Below, piece after piece: positions 46,908 to 57,279 of a DNA stretch of 64,000 nt. Within the stretch, counting starts at the first letter, position 1. The number at the start of each line of letters is the position of its first letter. The stretch is taken from contig CAZXON010000003.1 of NCBI GenBank assembly GCA_964642385.1, positions 1 to 64,000 on the forward strand. The letters run 5' to 3'. The translations under genes were made by a program, and so were the position numbers. This DNA is from JBDHUW01 sp964642385. Lineage in GTDB: Bacteria > Patescibacteriota > Gracilibacteria > Absconditabacterales > Absconditicoccaceae. A model generated the notes under the pieces. It saw nothing but the letters and a program-made list of their open reading frames with translations. It ran no database searches and was not told the DNA's origin.

Positions 46908-48080
46908 ATGACGAAATTTCAAACACAACGCAAATCTTTTACCCTTATAGAGATGCTTGTCGTAGTCGTGATCATCGGAATCCTCGCTGTCACTCTCGTT
47001 CCAAGACTCGTAGGAGCCAGAGAAAGAGCAAGTGATTCAGGTCGTATAGTAAAGATATGACAGATCTCAAGTGCAGTAGAACTGTACGCGCAGGAAAATG
47101 GATCAGGGACCTATCCAAAAGCACCACTATCAGACACGCCGACAAGCGTAGCTACGCCATCTGTATCATCACTGATCTCACCATACCTAACAACTATCCC
47201 TACAGACCCAGGGAAAGGAACAGTAGCAATATATAATGGAGGTGGTAACATCATGGTGACAGGAGACTCATTCGCATACTGGACAGATACGTGATGAACG
47301 GTCTACGCAATCACAGCACTAATGGAATCAAAGAAAGGAAACACAACAAATGCAATTTGAGTAATAGATAAAGATAAAGAAGGAGAATATCAAGTAGTAG
47401 GGAAGGGATTGATAACCTATATTTTAAAAGTTGGGATCACTCATGAATGAAATGATTTAATAGTATATGATGGAACTAATAAATATATTATTGCAGATAG
47501 AAATGTTGGTGCAACAGTAGCAGGAACTTGATCAGACTCATATGGACACATGTTCCAATGGTGAAATGATTTTTGATTTCCAAATACTGGTCATATTTCA
47601 CTAACCAGAACAACTCAAGTAGATACCACTGGACAAACTTCTTATAGTAATAATGTATATGTAACATCTCCTCTAATAGGTTGATGGCAAGTTATATTTC
47701 GCGATTGGTCTAAATATCAAAACAACAATCTTCGACAATGAAGATGACCCTGTGATGAGTGATATCACATTCCCACAAAAGATGAGTGGTGATGACTCTA
47801 TAACACATGGAAAGCTGCATTATCAGGAGAAATCCCAACAACTTCTCGAATGCATTGAAAACCATTTAGAGATACGCTTCTTTTACCACGGGTTGGAAGT
47901 CGCTCCTATGCTGGAACAAGTAATTTAGATAGTTGACAAGGATACAATGGTTCTTACTGGTCATCTACCCCTTATGCTGATCGCATATATATTCTTTTCT
48001 TTAGTGCATCTGTTTTAAATACAGCAGAAGGAAAATATCGCGCCAGTGCAATATCTCTACGCTGCTTTAAAGACAAATAG
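46908..48080 (+). CDS. Type IV pilin-like protein with Fib_succ_major/C-lectin-like C-terminal domain
   Basis: The 390-aa product starts with a class III prepilin signature: short basic leader 'MTKFQTQRKS', then FTLIEMLVVVVIIGIL. The residue before the cleavage F is Ser rather than the usual Gly. Next is the pilin alpha-helix and a beta-rich region with 'DSFAYWTDTGGTVYAITALM'. From about residue 255 a Fib_succ_major-type (TIGR02145, FGE/C-lectin-like fold) domain follows: 'CDEGYHIPTKDEWGGLYNTW', 'YWSSTPYADRIYILFF' and 'ASAISLRCFKDK'. The same arrangement occurs at 51041. It probably forms a pseudopilus or pilus displaying a ligand-binding head. TGA codes many Gly. Confidence 0.9.
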
Positions 48081-48101
48081 AAACCACTTCATCTTTTATA
48101 A

Positions 48102-48542
48102 AACACCTATACGAGTGGTACATGGATATATGAACCATTTTGAAATTTACCAAGAGGAGACTGGTCACTCAATCAGAACGATGATCTTCGACCAGCGGGA
48201 GGACAGTGACCATGTCCAAGTGGATATCATCTACCAACACGAACAGAGCGACAATGATTGTACAATACATGGGTAAAGATCTACTCAGGAGATGCAATGT
48301 ATACAAGTAGTAAATGAAATCTCTTTAGAGATACTCTTAAATTGCCAATGGCAGGTGGCCGCAGTTACGGTTCAGCCGGGTCGGTCTTCTATCAGGGAGA
48401 TTACGGCCGCTACTGGTCGTCTACTCCGAGCGACGCGCGCGCCTTTTACAAGGTCTTCAGTTCGTCCTACGTGGGTGATTCTTCCAACCGCAGTAATCGT
48501 GCAAGCGGTCTCTCTGTGCGTTGTTTCGAGAATTCCCCATAG
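48102..48542 (+). pseudogene. Headless Fib_succ_major domain with variable C-terminal cassette
   Basis: An open frame of 146 codons starts after TAA 48099 and has no ATG in its first 65 codons. It encodes a whole sensor domain without pilin part: 'CPSGYHLPTRTERQGLYNTW', 'VKIYSGDAMYTSSKGNLF', then 'KLPMAGGRSYGSAGSVF', 'GRYWSSTPSDARAFYKVF', 'SGLSVRCFENSP'. The match to the C-terminal end of the protein at 51041 is strong. It lies 22 nt after the pilin stop, so it is a remnant or silent cassette. It could be expressed from the internal ATG 48297, but would then be truncated. The last 200 bases are GC-rich relative to their surroundings. Confidence 0.75.
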
Positions 48543-48600
48543 TTTAACCCTTGACCCTTTCCCCTTGTCCCCTTGACCCTTTCGAGCTTGTAGCGAGCGA
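48348..48600 (+). repeat. DGR-like variable cassette, copy 1
   Basis: This segment aligns with 52088-52330. Fixed blocks (CTACTGGTCGTCTACTCC, CGTTGTTTC, AGAATTCCCCATAG) alternate with codons that differ mostly at positions 1 and 2, while C/T third positions are kept. The last 60 bases after the stop are also shared (TTTAACCCTTGAC, CTTGTCCCCTTGACCCTTTC), as in initiation-of-mutagenic-homing flanks. Confidence 0.5.
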
Positions 48601-48835
48601 GAGGCCGACGAGAGAGGAGAATGACTAGCCATCCAAGGTGTTGAAAAAATCTTTCTTTAGATAGGTGTTTTTTTATATAGTAATTTTAGTGTATAGTGGT
48701 AGTATGCTGTTCTTTTGGTTGTACTTTTCAAATTAAAATTAACAACAAACACATATCTATTGCAAAAAAGATACAATAATATACTATTTATAGTATATAA
48801 AAACCATAAAGATTTTATATTCTTAAAAAGATTTG

Positions 48836-49699
48836 ATGCAAAAAAACGGTCTTTTTGTACTCGTGTGAGGAGTAATTATTGTAGCGATGGGAATAGCATT
48901 TTGGGCTATAAACTATGATAAAAAAACAAGCATATCCACACAAAATATAGCCTCAAAAGTCGCGTGAAAAACAGTGACTAATTCATCGCACAACAATGGG
49001 ATTGATCATAGGTATCTATTAGATGGGTTTCCAGTTGATATTGTTCCTTTGTATAAAGCGAAAAAAGTGACTTCAAATAAAATATTTGTTCGCACAGATA
49101 AGTATGGTTCATCGCCATTTGGAGATGCAAATTATACATATTATAATGTTGTTTTTGATTCCGATGCATCGCAACAAGATTTTTGGAAATATTATAGCGA
49201 ATTGTTACAAGTTGAAAGTATAAACACATGAGAAAATGTTTCTGATCAAATTAAATGAACAGTATGAAATTATAAAGTAACAGTCAGTAATTACGAGAAT
49301 GTGGGATACATAAAAGTTTTTCTCACTGATTATAAGAGCGAAGATGTAGAAAAATTTTTCTTATCAATGCCAAACATTATTGATGATACTGAGATGCTAA
49401 TTAAACGCGAAAAAACATATTGATTACTCAATCAGGTATGAGGACAGATTGAATTTTCAGAATATTATGATATTGTAAACAGTGGTGATCAAGATGGTGA
49501 TGGAAAAGACGATATTAATGAGTTGGAAGTGTTAAAACAACAATATCAAAAACAGCTTTGAGAAGAACAAAATTTTTTATTTGATGAGAGTACTGGCAGA
49601 ATGACGCGGAAAGAGTGAGATGTCGACTTTACAATGACGGTCTCTTCAAGCCATAATAGGGTATATCTTATGATGAGAAAACCTATACCTTCCTCATAA
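48836..49699 (+). CDS. Membrane-anchored hypothetical protein, 287 aa
   Basis: An N-terminal hydrophobic segment (about residues 5-23, 'GLFVLVGGVIIVAMGIAFWA') anchors an external domain with alternating beta strands ('NYTYYNVVFDSDASQQDFWK', 'VTVSNYENVGYIKVFLTDYK'). Near residue 221 is an EF-hand-like loop 'DQDGDGKDDINE', suggesting calcium binding. Most conserved-looking Gly are TGA. It lies 183 nt before the yebC gene and after the pilin cassette. No family recognised. Confidence 0.75.
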
Positions 49700-49882
49700 T
49701 ATTTTTTTGAATATGCTTGACAGTATTTTTTCGTTTTTTCTGGTGTGATTTTGGTTATATTTTTTATAATGAATTGATCGTTGAAACACCTAAAATCTTA
49801 TTTACCAAATTTCTGCACAATATTTCACTCACAAAAAACATCCGAATTGAATATATATTTACTTATAAAAAACATTACACCG

Positions 49883-50539
49883 ATGGGAAGACGACATAGT
49901 ATCGCCGGAAAAAAGGCCGCAGGAGATGCCGCTAAATCACAAACCTATGCAAAAATAGGGAAGCTTATTGAAATTGCTGCGCGTAATGGGGGAGATGATC
50001 CAACGATGAATCCTGCATTAGATATGATTTTACAAAAAGCGAGATATAATAGTTTACCAAAGGATGTGATTGATCATGCAATCAAAAAATGAGCTGGGAA
50101 ACTTGAATGACAGGAACTTGCACAGGTTATGTATGAGTGATATGGTCCTGCGGGTTCTGCAATGTACATCAAATGCATTACCGCAAATACTAATAGATCA
50201 GCAGCGAATATTCGCTCTCTTCTCTCTAAAATGGGAGGAAATATAGCAGAACCATGAGCTGTGTCTTGGCAATTTAGCGAAAAAGGTGTCATCATTATAG
50301 ATGGGAAGCTTCTTGTTGGGATCAAAAAATTAAATGAGGTAAAAGAGGTTGTTCCGTATGAAAAATCAGCATTGGAAGATGATTTATTGGGGTTGGATAT
50401 AGATGATTTCGTGGGATCTGGCGCAACGCTAAATATCACTGCTCAAAAACTGAAATCACAGGGTATTGCAAAACGTATTTACGCTATATCTATCTTGGGA
50501 AATGTCGATACAAAATATGATGTGATTAGCGAGATTTAA
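49883..50539 (+). CDS. yebC: YebC/TACO1-family translational/transcriptional regulator
   Basis: The 218-aa product has the family hallmarks: 'MGRRHSIAGKKAAGDAAKSQ' (normally MAGHSKWANIKHRKAAQDAK-like), 'IAARNGGDDPTMNPALDMIL', 'LPKDVIDHAIKKGAGKLEGQ' and 'NIRSLLSKMGGNIAEPGAV'. Recent work links YebC proteins to relieving ribosome stalling at proline runs; older work calls them transcription regulators. It is shorter than the usual 240 aa. A TGA supplies the Gly in 'KKGAG', a conserved spot. It stands alone between the membrane protein gene and the long repeat. Confidence 0.93.
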
Positions 50540-50645
50540 ATAGACAAGACAGGTCTCTGGCAATCTAGTCACACTCAGCCATCTTCCGTCCTACCTAGCA
50601 CGACATTTTATACAACATATTTCACGCAATCTAGTAACACTCTGT

Positions 50646-50845
50646 GGTCTTCCGTTCTATCTATGCACACCTAGACAATCACAACCTCTCGGAAGTTGCC
50701 CTTCGGGCAAACCCGCCGGTCACCGCACAACCGTCGGTAAAAAAATCGCAAGGCGATTTTTTTATATTTCAGTATAGATAGGAAATACTATCAATACGAG
50801 AAATCTATCTTGCAATCGTTGCAAGATTCTATAATACAAACAATA
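50646..50845 (+). repeat. Long upstream repeat, copy 2
   Basis: Second copy of the repeat at 46624-46870, lacking a 55-nt internal part; hairpins and TATAAT are kept. Confidence 0.8.
50739..50763. terminator. Symmetric terminator hairpin in long repeat copy 2
   Basis: AAAAAAATCGC-AAG-GCGATTTTTTT, identical to copy 1. Confidence 0.7.
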
Positions 50846-51030
50846 ACTAATGATTAATGATTAATGACTAATGTCATGAGCGAAGCTGGTGATATGAGGA
50901 GAGCCTTTTCTTACGGGCAATTGAACATAAAGAACTAGCACATATGTAGACCGAAGAGCCCCGGCGGGTCCGAATACGCCAGCGAGCGATTGTAACGATT
51001 AACAATTAAACATTAACAATTTATAATTAA
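50845..51030 (+). repeat. Dispersed element D, copy 1
   Basis: TTAATGATTAATG-type left end, core GCGAAGCTGGTGATATGAGG, a middle of variable sequence, then CGAATACGCCAGCGA, and an AT-rich right end. GCTGG can pair with CCAGC across the middle. A second copy lies downstream of leuS (62352-62515). Confidence 0.65.
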
Positions 51031-51040
51031 CTTTATTTTC

Positions 51041-52276
51041 ATGTCCTACTTCACATCCAACCAACCAACGGTAAACAAACCTACTAAGGCTCGCAAACGC
51101 ACCTTTACCCTGATAGAGATGCTGGTTGTCGTAGTGATCATCGGAATCCTCGCTGTCGCACTCATACCTAGATTAACAGGAGCAAAAGAAAGAGCAAGTG
51201 ACTCTGCTCGTATCGTGAAGGTATGACAGATATCTAGTGCAGTAGAACTATACGCACAAGAAAAGGGTAGCACCTATCCACGAGCACCACTGACAGGCGC
51301 ACCATGAATAAGTGTTGCAACACCAATAGTAGCAGATGCTATCTCACCATACCTAACAACTATCCCCACAGATCCAGGGAAGTGAACGGTAGCTATATCA
51401 ACGGAACCAGGAGGAATACTAGCGACAGGAGACTCATTCGCATACTGGACAAACGATGCATGAACAGGATATGCAATTACTGCACTAATGGAATCCAAGA
51501 AAGGAAACACAACAAACGGTACGGGGGTAATAGACTCAGACAAACAAGGATCATATCAAAAAGTAGGAAAGTGACTAACAACCAATATCGTGCCAGGAGG
51601 GGGAACTGTAGACACAAGTGTACCATGAGTATATTTCGAATGAGGACATACTATCGTATCAGATGGAACAAATGTGTACACGATGATGGATAAAAACCTG
51701 TGAGCATCGGAAGTTGGAACAACATCTGCTTCGTATGGATACTACTATCAACGAGGGAATAACTATGGATTCTGGAATGGAACAGCATGAACCAATCAAG
51801 ACTGAACTGCTACAATAGCAACAACAAGCACACTAGTGCCAAGCCCTACAGCACCATATACTGGTAGTACATTTGTTCTAGCACCAAATAGCCCATATGA
51901 CTGGGCGACACCTCAGAATCCCAACCTACGATTACCAGGCGGACAGTGACCATGTCCTACAGGGTATCATATACCCACAAGCACAGAGCGACAATGATTG
52001 TATAATGCACGGGTAAAGATCTATTCGGGAGATGCTATATATGCAAGTAATAAATGATTTCTCTTGAGAGATACACTTAAATTACCTATGGCAGGTCGCC
52101 GCTACTACGCTAGCGCTGGTGTTGGCAATCAGGGATCGTACGGCCACTACTGGTCGTCTACTCCTAATGGTACGTACTCCTATTACTTGGCCTTCGGTTC
52201 GTCCGGTATTTACCCGGCTAATTTCTACAACCGTGCCTACGGTTTCTCTGCTCGTTGTTTCAAGAATTCCCCATAG
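51041..52276 (+). CDS. Type IV pilin-like protein with Fib_succ_major domain and variable C-terminus
   Basis: The 411-aa product has a longer leader ('MSYFTSNQPTVNKPTKARKR') before FTLIEMLVVVVIIGIL. The residue before the cleavage F is Thr. The pilin core is nearly the same as in the gene at 46908 ('ASDSARIVKVGQISSAVELY', 'MESKKGNTTNGTGVID'), the middle differs, and the C-terminal domain runs 'CPTGYHIPTSTERQGLYNAR', 'KLPMAGRRYYASAGVGNQ', 'GHYWSSTPNGTYSYYLAF', 'YGFSARCFKNSP'. The end is a hypervariable cassette shared with the headless copy at 48102. Probably surface-exposed on a pilus. Confidence 0.9.
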
Positions 52277-52330
52277 TTTAACCCTTGACACTTGTCCCTT
52301 GTCCCCTTGACCCTTTCGCGATTGTAGCGA
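52088..52330 (+). repeat. DGR-like variable cassette, copy 2
   Basis: In-frame with the pilin gene and followed by the shared 3' flank (AGAATTCCCCATAGTTTAAC, CTTGTCCCCTTGACCCTTTC, GTAGCGAGC). In 14 aligned codons after YWSST, 11 of 14 base differences to copy 1 are at codon positions 1 or 2. Confidence 0.5.
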
Positions 52331-52626
52331 GCAAGGGAGTCGGAGGGTGGAGATGATTGTCTAGCCAACCGAGATATTTTTTTAGCAGATAGCGAGATTG
52401 AGTATTATGCTATCTAGTCGACGAGCGCTATAAACTCATCGTTCGTGGTGAGTTTTTTCTATTTGCCCAGTAGGGCAAGTTGCGAGGAATCAAGAGGGTG
52501 TGAAGGTGCGTAGATAGGACGCAACATTGCCGGTGAAAATTATCGATTCTTGTATTGCTTTTTAAATTATAATTAAGACGTATTTTTTCTGTTGCACCAT
52601 CGTAAGGAAAAAATATACTCTCATCT
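52277..52626. other. Intergenic region between the pilin gene and mutS
   Basis: It contains the shared cassette flank, the pilin terminator (52434-52457), a TTGCCC-AGTA-GGGCAA hairpin (52462-52477) and a TATAAT at 52568-52573 with no good -35. No gene. Confidence 0.6.
52434..52457 (+). terminator. Terminator of the second pilin-like gene
   Basis: ACTCATC/GGTGAGT stem with GTTCGT loop, then TTTTTT. Confidence 0.75.
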
Positions 52627-55600
52627 ATGAGTTCAGATAGTGAAAAGCTAACCCCAGCACAGAAACAATATACTGATATGAAGAAGCAACATTCTGATTG
52701 TATTCTTTTTTTTCGTATGGGAGATTTTTATGAGACGTTTAATGAAGACGCGAAAATTGCTGCCAAAGTGCTTGATTTGACTCTTACATCAAGAGATAGA
52801 ACGAGTGAAAATCCAGCTCCAATGGCAGGCGTGCCATTCCATAGTGTAGATAAGTATATTGCTAGGTTGGTTGCTCATGGATATAAAGTTGCTATCGCTG
52901 AACAGATGAGTGAACCAAAAACTGGGCAGATTGTTGAACGTAAGGTAACGCAGATTATCACGCCTGCGACATTTATCGAAGAAAGCAAAAAAGAGTTTGT
53001 CTATTTGTCCGCGATTACCTATACGTGAGGCGATATGGACTCGTATCATTGTGCGTGGTGAGACGTGACCGTCGGCTCGTACTATACAAGAAGTTTCCAT
53101 ACATTTGAAGATCTCCTATGACACCTTTCTAGACTACAACCACGCGAAATTGTTGTTGATATAGACTTCCCACAGAATACAGAAATTCGCACATACGTCA
53201 CATCACAGTGAACAGATATTTTAGTAAGTACCTACGATAAACCAGTTGATGTAGACCGTTTTTTGAGTTGATTGTTTGGTGTACAAACACTTTCTAGTTT
53301 CGGAAAAGCGCTTGAAGATGGCAGAGAGTACGCAATGTGACTCTTGTTGCATTATTTACAACACATTCAAGAAGGAGTAGCGAGGTCACTTCTTCGCATA
53401 CAATATGACTCACAAACTGATGACGTGATGCTTGATGCTGTGACTATTCGCAACCTGGAAATTATTACATCGCAGTATGAATCTACCAAAAAATATAGTT
53501 TACTTGGTGTGATAGACCAGACTTCTACTGCTCTTTGAGCGAGGTTGATGAGGGAGATATTGTTACACCCGACACAACACACAGAAACAATCCAAACTCG
53601 TCAGGCGTGGATTTCGCATTATACTGATCATCTTTGAGAAGCAAAAAATATCCAAGAGATCTTACGTAGGATGGTCGATTTGCCAAAGATTGTCTCAACA
53701 CTCTTGTATAAAAAAAACAATCCAATGACATTTGGAAAATTGAGATATGCGTTGGGATTGGTCCACAAAGACCTATGAGACCGGTCTTGGGTGGGTATAG
53801 ATTCCACAGATGGTAATTCTTGATCTGTCGGCAACCCTTGATCTCTTGGCCTGAAACCTCTTGTTTCGCCACAAGCACTTGAAAAGACAAAAGAGTATTT
53901 TGTGTATCTGGAAAGTCTGCTCAAAGTTGAATGACTCAATGACGATATTGATTATATCCAAGATTGATACAGCACAGAGATTGACGAGCTCAGAAAAATA
54001 GCATATCACAGCGACAATCTGTTGCTCTCGTACCAACAAGAACTCGTACAGGCAACCTGAATTACAAACGTAAAAGTGAAGTATGTGTCAAATCAATGAT
54101 ATGTTTTGGAAGTTACACCCAAGGATGTTGATGCTTTTGAAGCCATGAGTATCAAAGGCGACCCGAAGCGCGAGATGATCCGTCGTCAAACATTGAAAAC
54201 AGGGCAAAGATATACAAGTATATATTTAGATGAGTTGCAACGTAAGGTCTTGTCGGCCCAATTTCAGCTACGTTCCTCTGAACAAGCGTTGTTGGAAGAT
54301 GCAAAAGCTTCGCTTTTGGCTGCTAGCGCAGCATTTCACGAACTCGCCGATGGTATCGCTTGGCTTGATTTGTATACTTCCCATGCACTTTTCGCAAAAG
54401 AAAAAAAATATGTGAAACCTGAAATGACAACTACATGATCCATACAAATTCTGGGTGGACGCCATCCAGTTATTGAAGCGTTTTTGCCACACGATCAACA
54501 TTTTATTCCAAACGATTTATTGATTGGGAAACCTCGTGATACCGGCGGAATATTAGGTGAGAATTGATTTATACAATGATGAACTGCCGCAACAGAAATC
54601 TTTCAATCGGTGACCGACGGCTCGCAATCAACCAACAACATAAAACAGCAATCATTCACAGAGGTGTCACAACAACCATCGGCAGAAAAATCACTATCGT
54701 CAAATGACCAATGTAATGCTACTATCCCAGAAAATATGATAAGCGAGAATGCCTCTCCAAAAAATGCCATCGAAGATGGCTCTACGCCAAATGAGTTGGA
54801 GAACGATGACACAACGCTTGCTATCATTACTGGCCCAAACATGGGTGGTAAATCTACATATTTAAGACAAAATGCATTGATTATACTCATGGCGCNNNNN
54901 NNNNNNNNNNNNNNNNNNNNNNNNNNNNNNNNNNNNNNNNNNNNNNNNNNNNNNNNNNNNNNNNNNNNNNNNNNNNNNNNNNNNNNNNNNNNNNNATGGG
55001 TGGTAAATCTACATATTTAAGACAAAATGCATTGATTATACTCATGGCGCATTGTTGATTATTCGTGCCTGCACAGACGGCCCAAATATCGCTTGTAGAT
55101 GGATTGTTTGCGCGTGTTGGGTCAGGGGATGTGATTGCGAAAAACCAGTCCACATTTATGACAGAGATGATTGAGATGTCCAATATTTTGCATAATGCAA
55201 CGGAAAAATCATTTATCATCTTGGATGAGTTGGGGCGTGGCACATCAACCTATGATGGCATGGCGCTTGCGCAGGCGATAGTGCAATATGTCGTGCAATA
55301 TATAGGTGCAAAAACGCTTTTCGCAACGCACTATCATGAACTCATTGAACTAGAAAAAAATCTTCCATGAGTGAAAAACTATTCTGTTGCGGTATACGAA
55401 ACGCAAAAAGATGTCGTTTTTATGAAAAAAATTATTCGTTGAGGAGCAGATAAATCATACGGAATAGATGTAGCGAAGTTGGCTGGCATACCGAGCGTTA
55501 TCACCGAGGCAGCCAAAAAATACTTACGTGTGTATGAAACCAAAAATAGTTGAAATACCTCTATCTCACAAGGTGATCAAAATAATGAGAAGATGCCGGA

Positions 55601-55763
55601 TTCTATGCCTCTTTTCGCGATGAGTATCGATCAGGAATCAATAGAAGCCAAAAACACATTGGAGAAAATAAAAAGACTTTTGGGATCGCTTGATCCAAAC
55701 AACATAACGCCGATGCAAGCGTTACAGATGATTGCAAGATTGAAAGATGACTTAGAAAAATAA
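52627..55763 (+). CDS. mutS: DNA mismatch-repair protein MutS
   Basis: After removal of the artefactual gap the product is 993 aa. Domain I carries 'FFRMGDFYETFNEDAK' (mismatch-binding F-x-E). The ATPase has Walker A 'GPNMGGKSTYLRQNALII' near residue 736, 'GDVIAKNQSTFMTEM', Walker B/signature 'FIILDELGRGTSTYDG' and 'FATHYHEL'. It ends with the RGGADKSYG region, in which a TGA supplies a Gly. An insert of about 85 residues rich in Ser/Asn/Glu separates 'PNDLLIG' from 'TLAIITGPNM', directly before Walker A, where the family normally has about 10. No mutL is nearby. Confidence 0.95.
54896..54995. other. Artefactual scaffold gap (100 N) inside mutS
   Basis: 54841-54895 and 54996-55050 are the same 55 bp. 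Deleting the Ns and one copy joins '...NALIILMA' to 'HCGLFVPA', restores the reading frame (993 codons) and matches MutS. The gap is therefore a k-mer overlap between contigs, not missing sequence. Confidence 0.95.
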
Positions 55764-55785
55764 ATTTTACTATGTTGAAAATAGT

Positions 55786-56373
55786 ATGAGTGTCATAGCA
55801 GTAGATTGTGATGAAGTTTTGATAAATAGTATGCAGGGGTTTAGCCAGTATGTCAAAGGAATGTATGGCTACAATTGGCCATATCATGATTACAAGTACT
55901 ATAGATTAGAGGAAAATGAGCATATTGATTTCACCAGAGATGAAATAATGGATATGTTCAACGCTTATTTAGACTCCGACTATGCAAAAAATACTGAAGC
56001 TATCCCATGAGCGCTGGAAAAATTGCAACAATTCAAACATGATTGACATACAATGTACGTCGTAACTGCAAGGTGAGATGTTCAGCATGCAATTACAACA
56101 TATCAGATAGAAAAGAATTTTCCATGATTGTTTGCAGAAATTTTGGCTGTGTGAGATGCGCGTGGGAATTATACTTCAAAGGCAGCAGTTTGTAAAAATA
56201 TTGGTGCAACAATTTTGATAGAGGATAGCATGGACAACTGTCTGGAAGCGAGTAGAAGTAATATTTATTCTTTTCTCCTCCAAAGACCTCGAAATGAGTG
56301 GAGAGAAGAGCAACATCCGTATCTACAAAAAATACAACACTGGGCCCAGATAGATCTAGCAAAATGTGAGTAA
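55786..56373 (+). CDS. HAD-superfamily 5'(3')-nucleotidase (NT5C-like)
   Basis: The 195-aa product opens with motif I 'VIAVDCDEVLINSM' (D-x-D with the nucleophile Asp) and shows motif II-like 'MYVVTARGDVQ' and motif III/IV 'AVGDARGNYTSKAAVCKNIG', 'ILIEDSMDNCLEASR'. These match the 5'-deoxyribonucleotidase/NT5C HAD group, which removes phosphate from (d)NMPs, or related phosphatases. It lies 22 nt after mutS and is probably co-transcribed. TGA codes Gly at several positions, including in 'ARGDVQ'. Confidence 0.85.
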
Positions 56374-56421
56374 AAAGGCTCTGAATCATCCTCTTTTGTA
56401 TTTTTAATTTCGGCATAATAG

Positions 56422-56447
56422 AAAAACCGCCCTAAAATAGAGCGGTT
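56422..56447 (-). terminator. Terminator of the UVR-motif gene
   Basis: AACCGC(C)CTA/TAG(A)GCGGTT hairpin followed on the minus strand by TTTTT, 7 nt beyond the stop codon. Confidence 0.85.
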
Positions 56448-56453
56448 GTACAG

Positions 56454-57275
56454 TTATTTTTGCATATTTGTTAGTTCATTTTTTAGTGCATTGATTTCAT
56501 CATGTAGTTTTTGAACAATTGCATATTTTTCCGCTTTTTTCGCTTCAGAAAATTTTTTTTTGAGTTCGTACAGCTGCTTTTTGAGTTTGATTTTTCTGTC
56601 TTCCATGTACAGCCGCAGTCCTTCTTCTAGTTTCTCTTCTGCCAATTTTCTGGTTAGCAGATCTTTTTTCGGCAATAGTTTGGACAAAAATTTCATAATT
56701 TCAACCAATCTATCTTTGTATTCCTCAGCGTATTCGTCAAGCTCTGTAATTGACCCCAAAAAATTGTCTAATGTCGACTGAATCATCTCTCTACAAGAAT
56801 AAATGATCGTGACTTTTTCATTTTGGGATTTGTCATACAGAAGTTTGAAAAAAAATTTTGAAATGGTTTCATATTCTTCCTCATCCAAACAAGAAACAAG
56901 TTTTTTAAATAAGCTTTCAAAAGAATGATGATAAAACAATTCTTCTTTTGTACGTATAGCAGAAAGGTCTGCTTTTCCGCAAAATATTGCCTCTTCACTT
57001 AAAATCGATTTTGCATCCTCGGGTTTCGGGTAGTAGACAAAATCAACATCTTTCATTTTGATGGTCAGCCCTTCTTCATCAATAAACACAGGCAATGAAT
57101 ACCCATCAAGCAAATTTTTATCTTTGATGAAATTTGTTGTGCTTGGCTCTATATAAACATCTCCATCTGTAAAGATAATTAGTGAGTTTTGTCTTATATA
57201 GATAGTATCAAACATAGGGAGTTCATCTGCAAGCGTAGGTAGAATGATTATTTTTCCTTCAATTTTTGCTTTCAT
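56454..57275 (-). CDS. Hypothetical protein with C-terminal UVR-like helix, 273 aa
   Basis: The N-terminal 85 residues are beta-rich: 'KIEGKIIILPTLADELPMFD', 'SLIIFTDGDVYIEPST', 'YSLPVFIDEEGLTIKMKDVD'. They are paralogous to the broken gene upstream. The rest is coiled-coil-like, ending in 'LYELKK', 'AEKYAIVQKLHDEINAL', similar to the UvrB/UvrC (UVR) helical-hairpin motif that mediates Uvr and Mcs/Clp partner contacts. No catalytic site is visible. Both this and the upstream paralogue may bind the same partner. No TGA is used. Function unknown. Confidence 0.75.
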   Translation of the reverse strand: MKAKIEGKIIILPTLADELPMFDTIYIRQNSLIIFTDGDVYIEPSTTNFIKDKNLLDGYSLPVFIDEEGLTIKMKDVDFVYYPKPEDAKSILSEEAIFCGKADLSAIRTKEELFYHHSFESLFKKLVSCLDEEEYETISKFFFKLLYDKSQNEKVTIIYSCREMIQSTLDNFLGSITELDEYAEEYKDRLVEIMKFLSKLLPKKDLLTRKLAEEKLEEGLRLYMEDRKIKLKKQLYELKKKFSEAKKAEKYAIVQKLHDEINALKNELTNMQK

Positions 57276-57279
57276 AATG

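Larger units (their letters stand above)
50540..51040. other. Upstream region of the second pilin-like gene
   Basis: A roughly 40-bp tandem duplication (50561-50600 and 50630-50671, both carrying CAATCTAGT and CTTCCGT-CTA) leads into long repeat copy 2 (50646-50845) and then element D1 (50845-51030). No gene. TATAAT at 50830-50835 lies about 205 nt from the ATG because D1 is inserted between. Confidence 0.6.

Noticed and set aside
46440..52630. A DGR reverse transcriptase or template repeat in this window
   Set aside because: No frame with a reverse-transcriptase catalytic motif was found, and no A-rich copy of the cassette exists here; the orphan copy at 48102 is G/C/T-rich at variable codons, so it is not the template.
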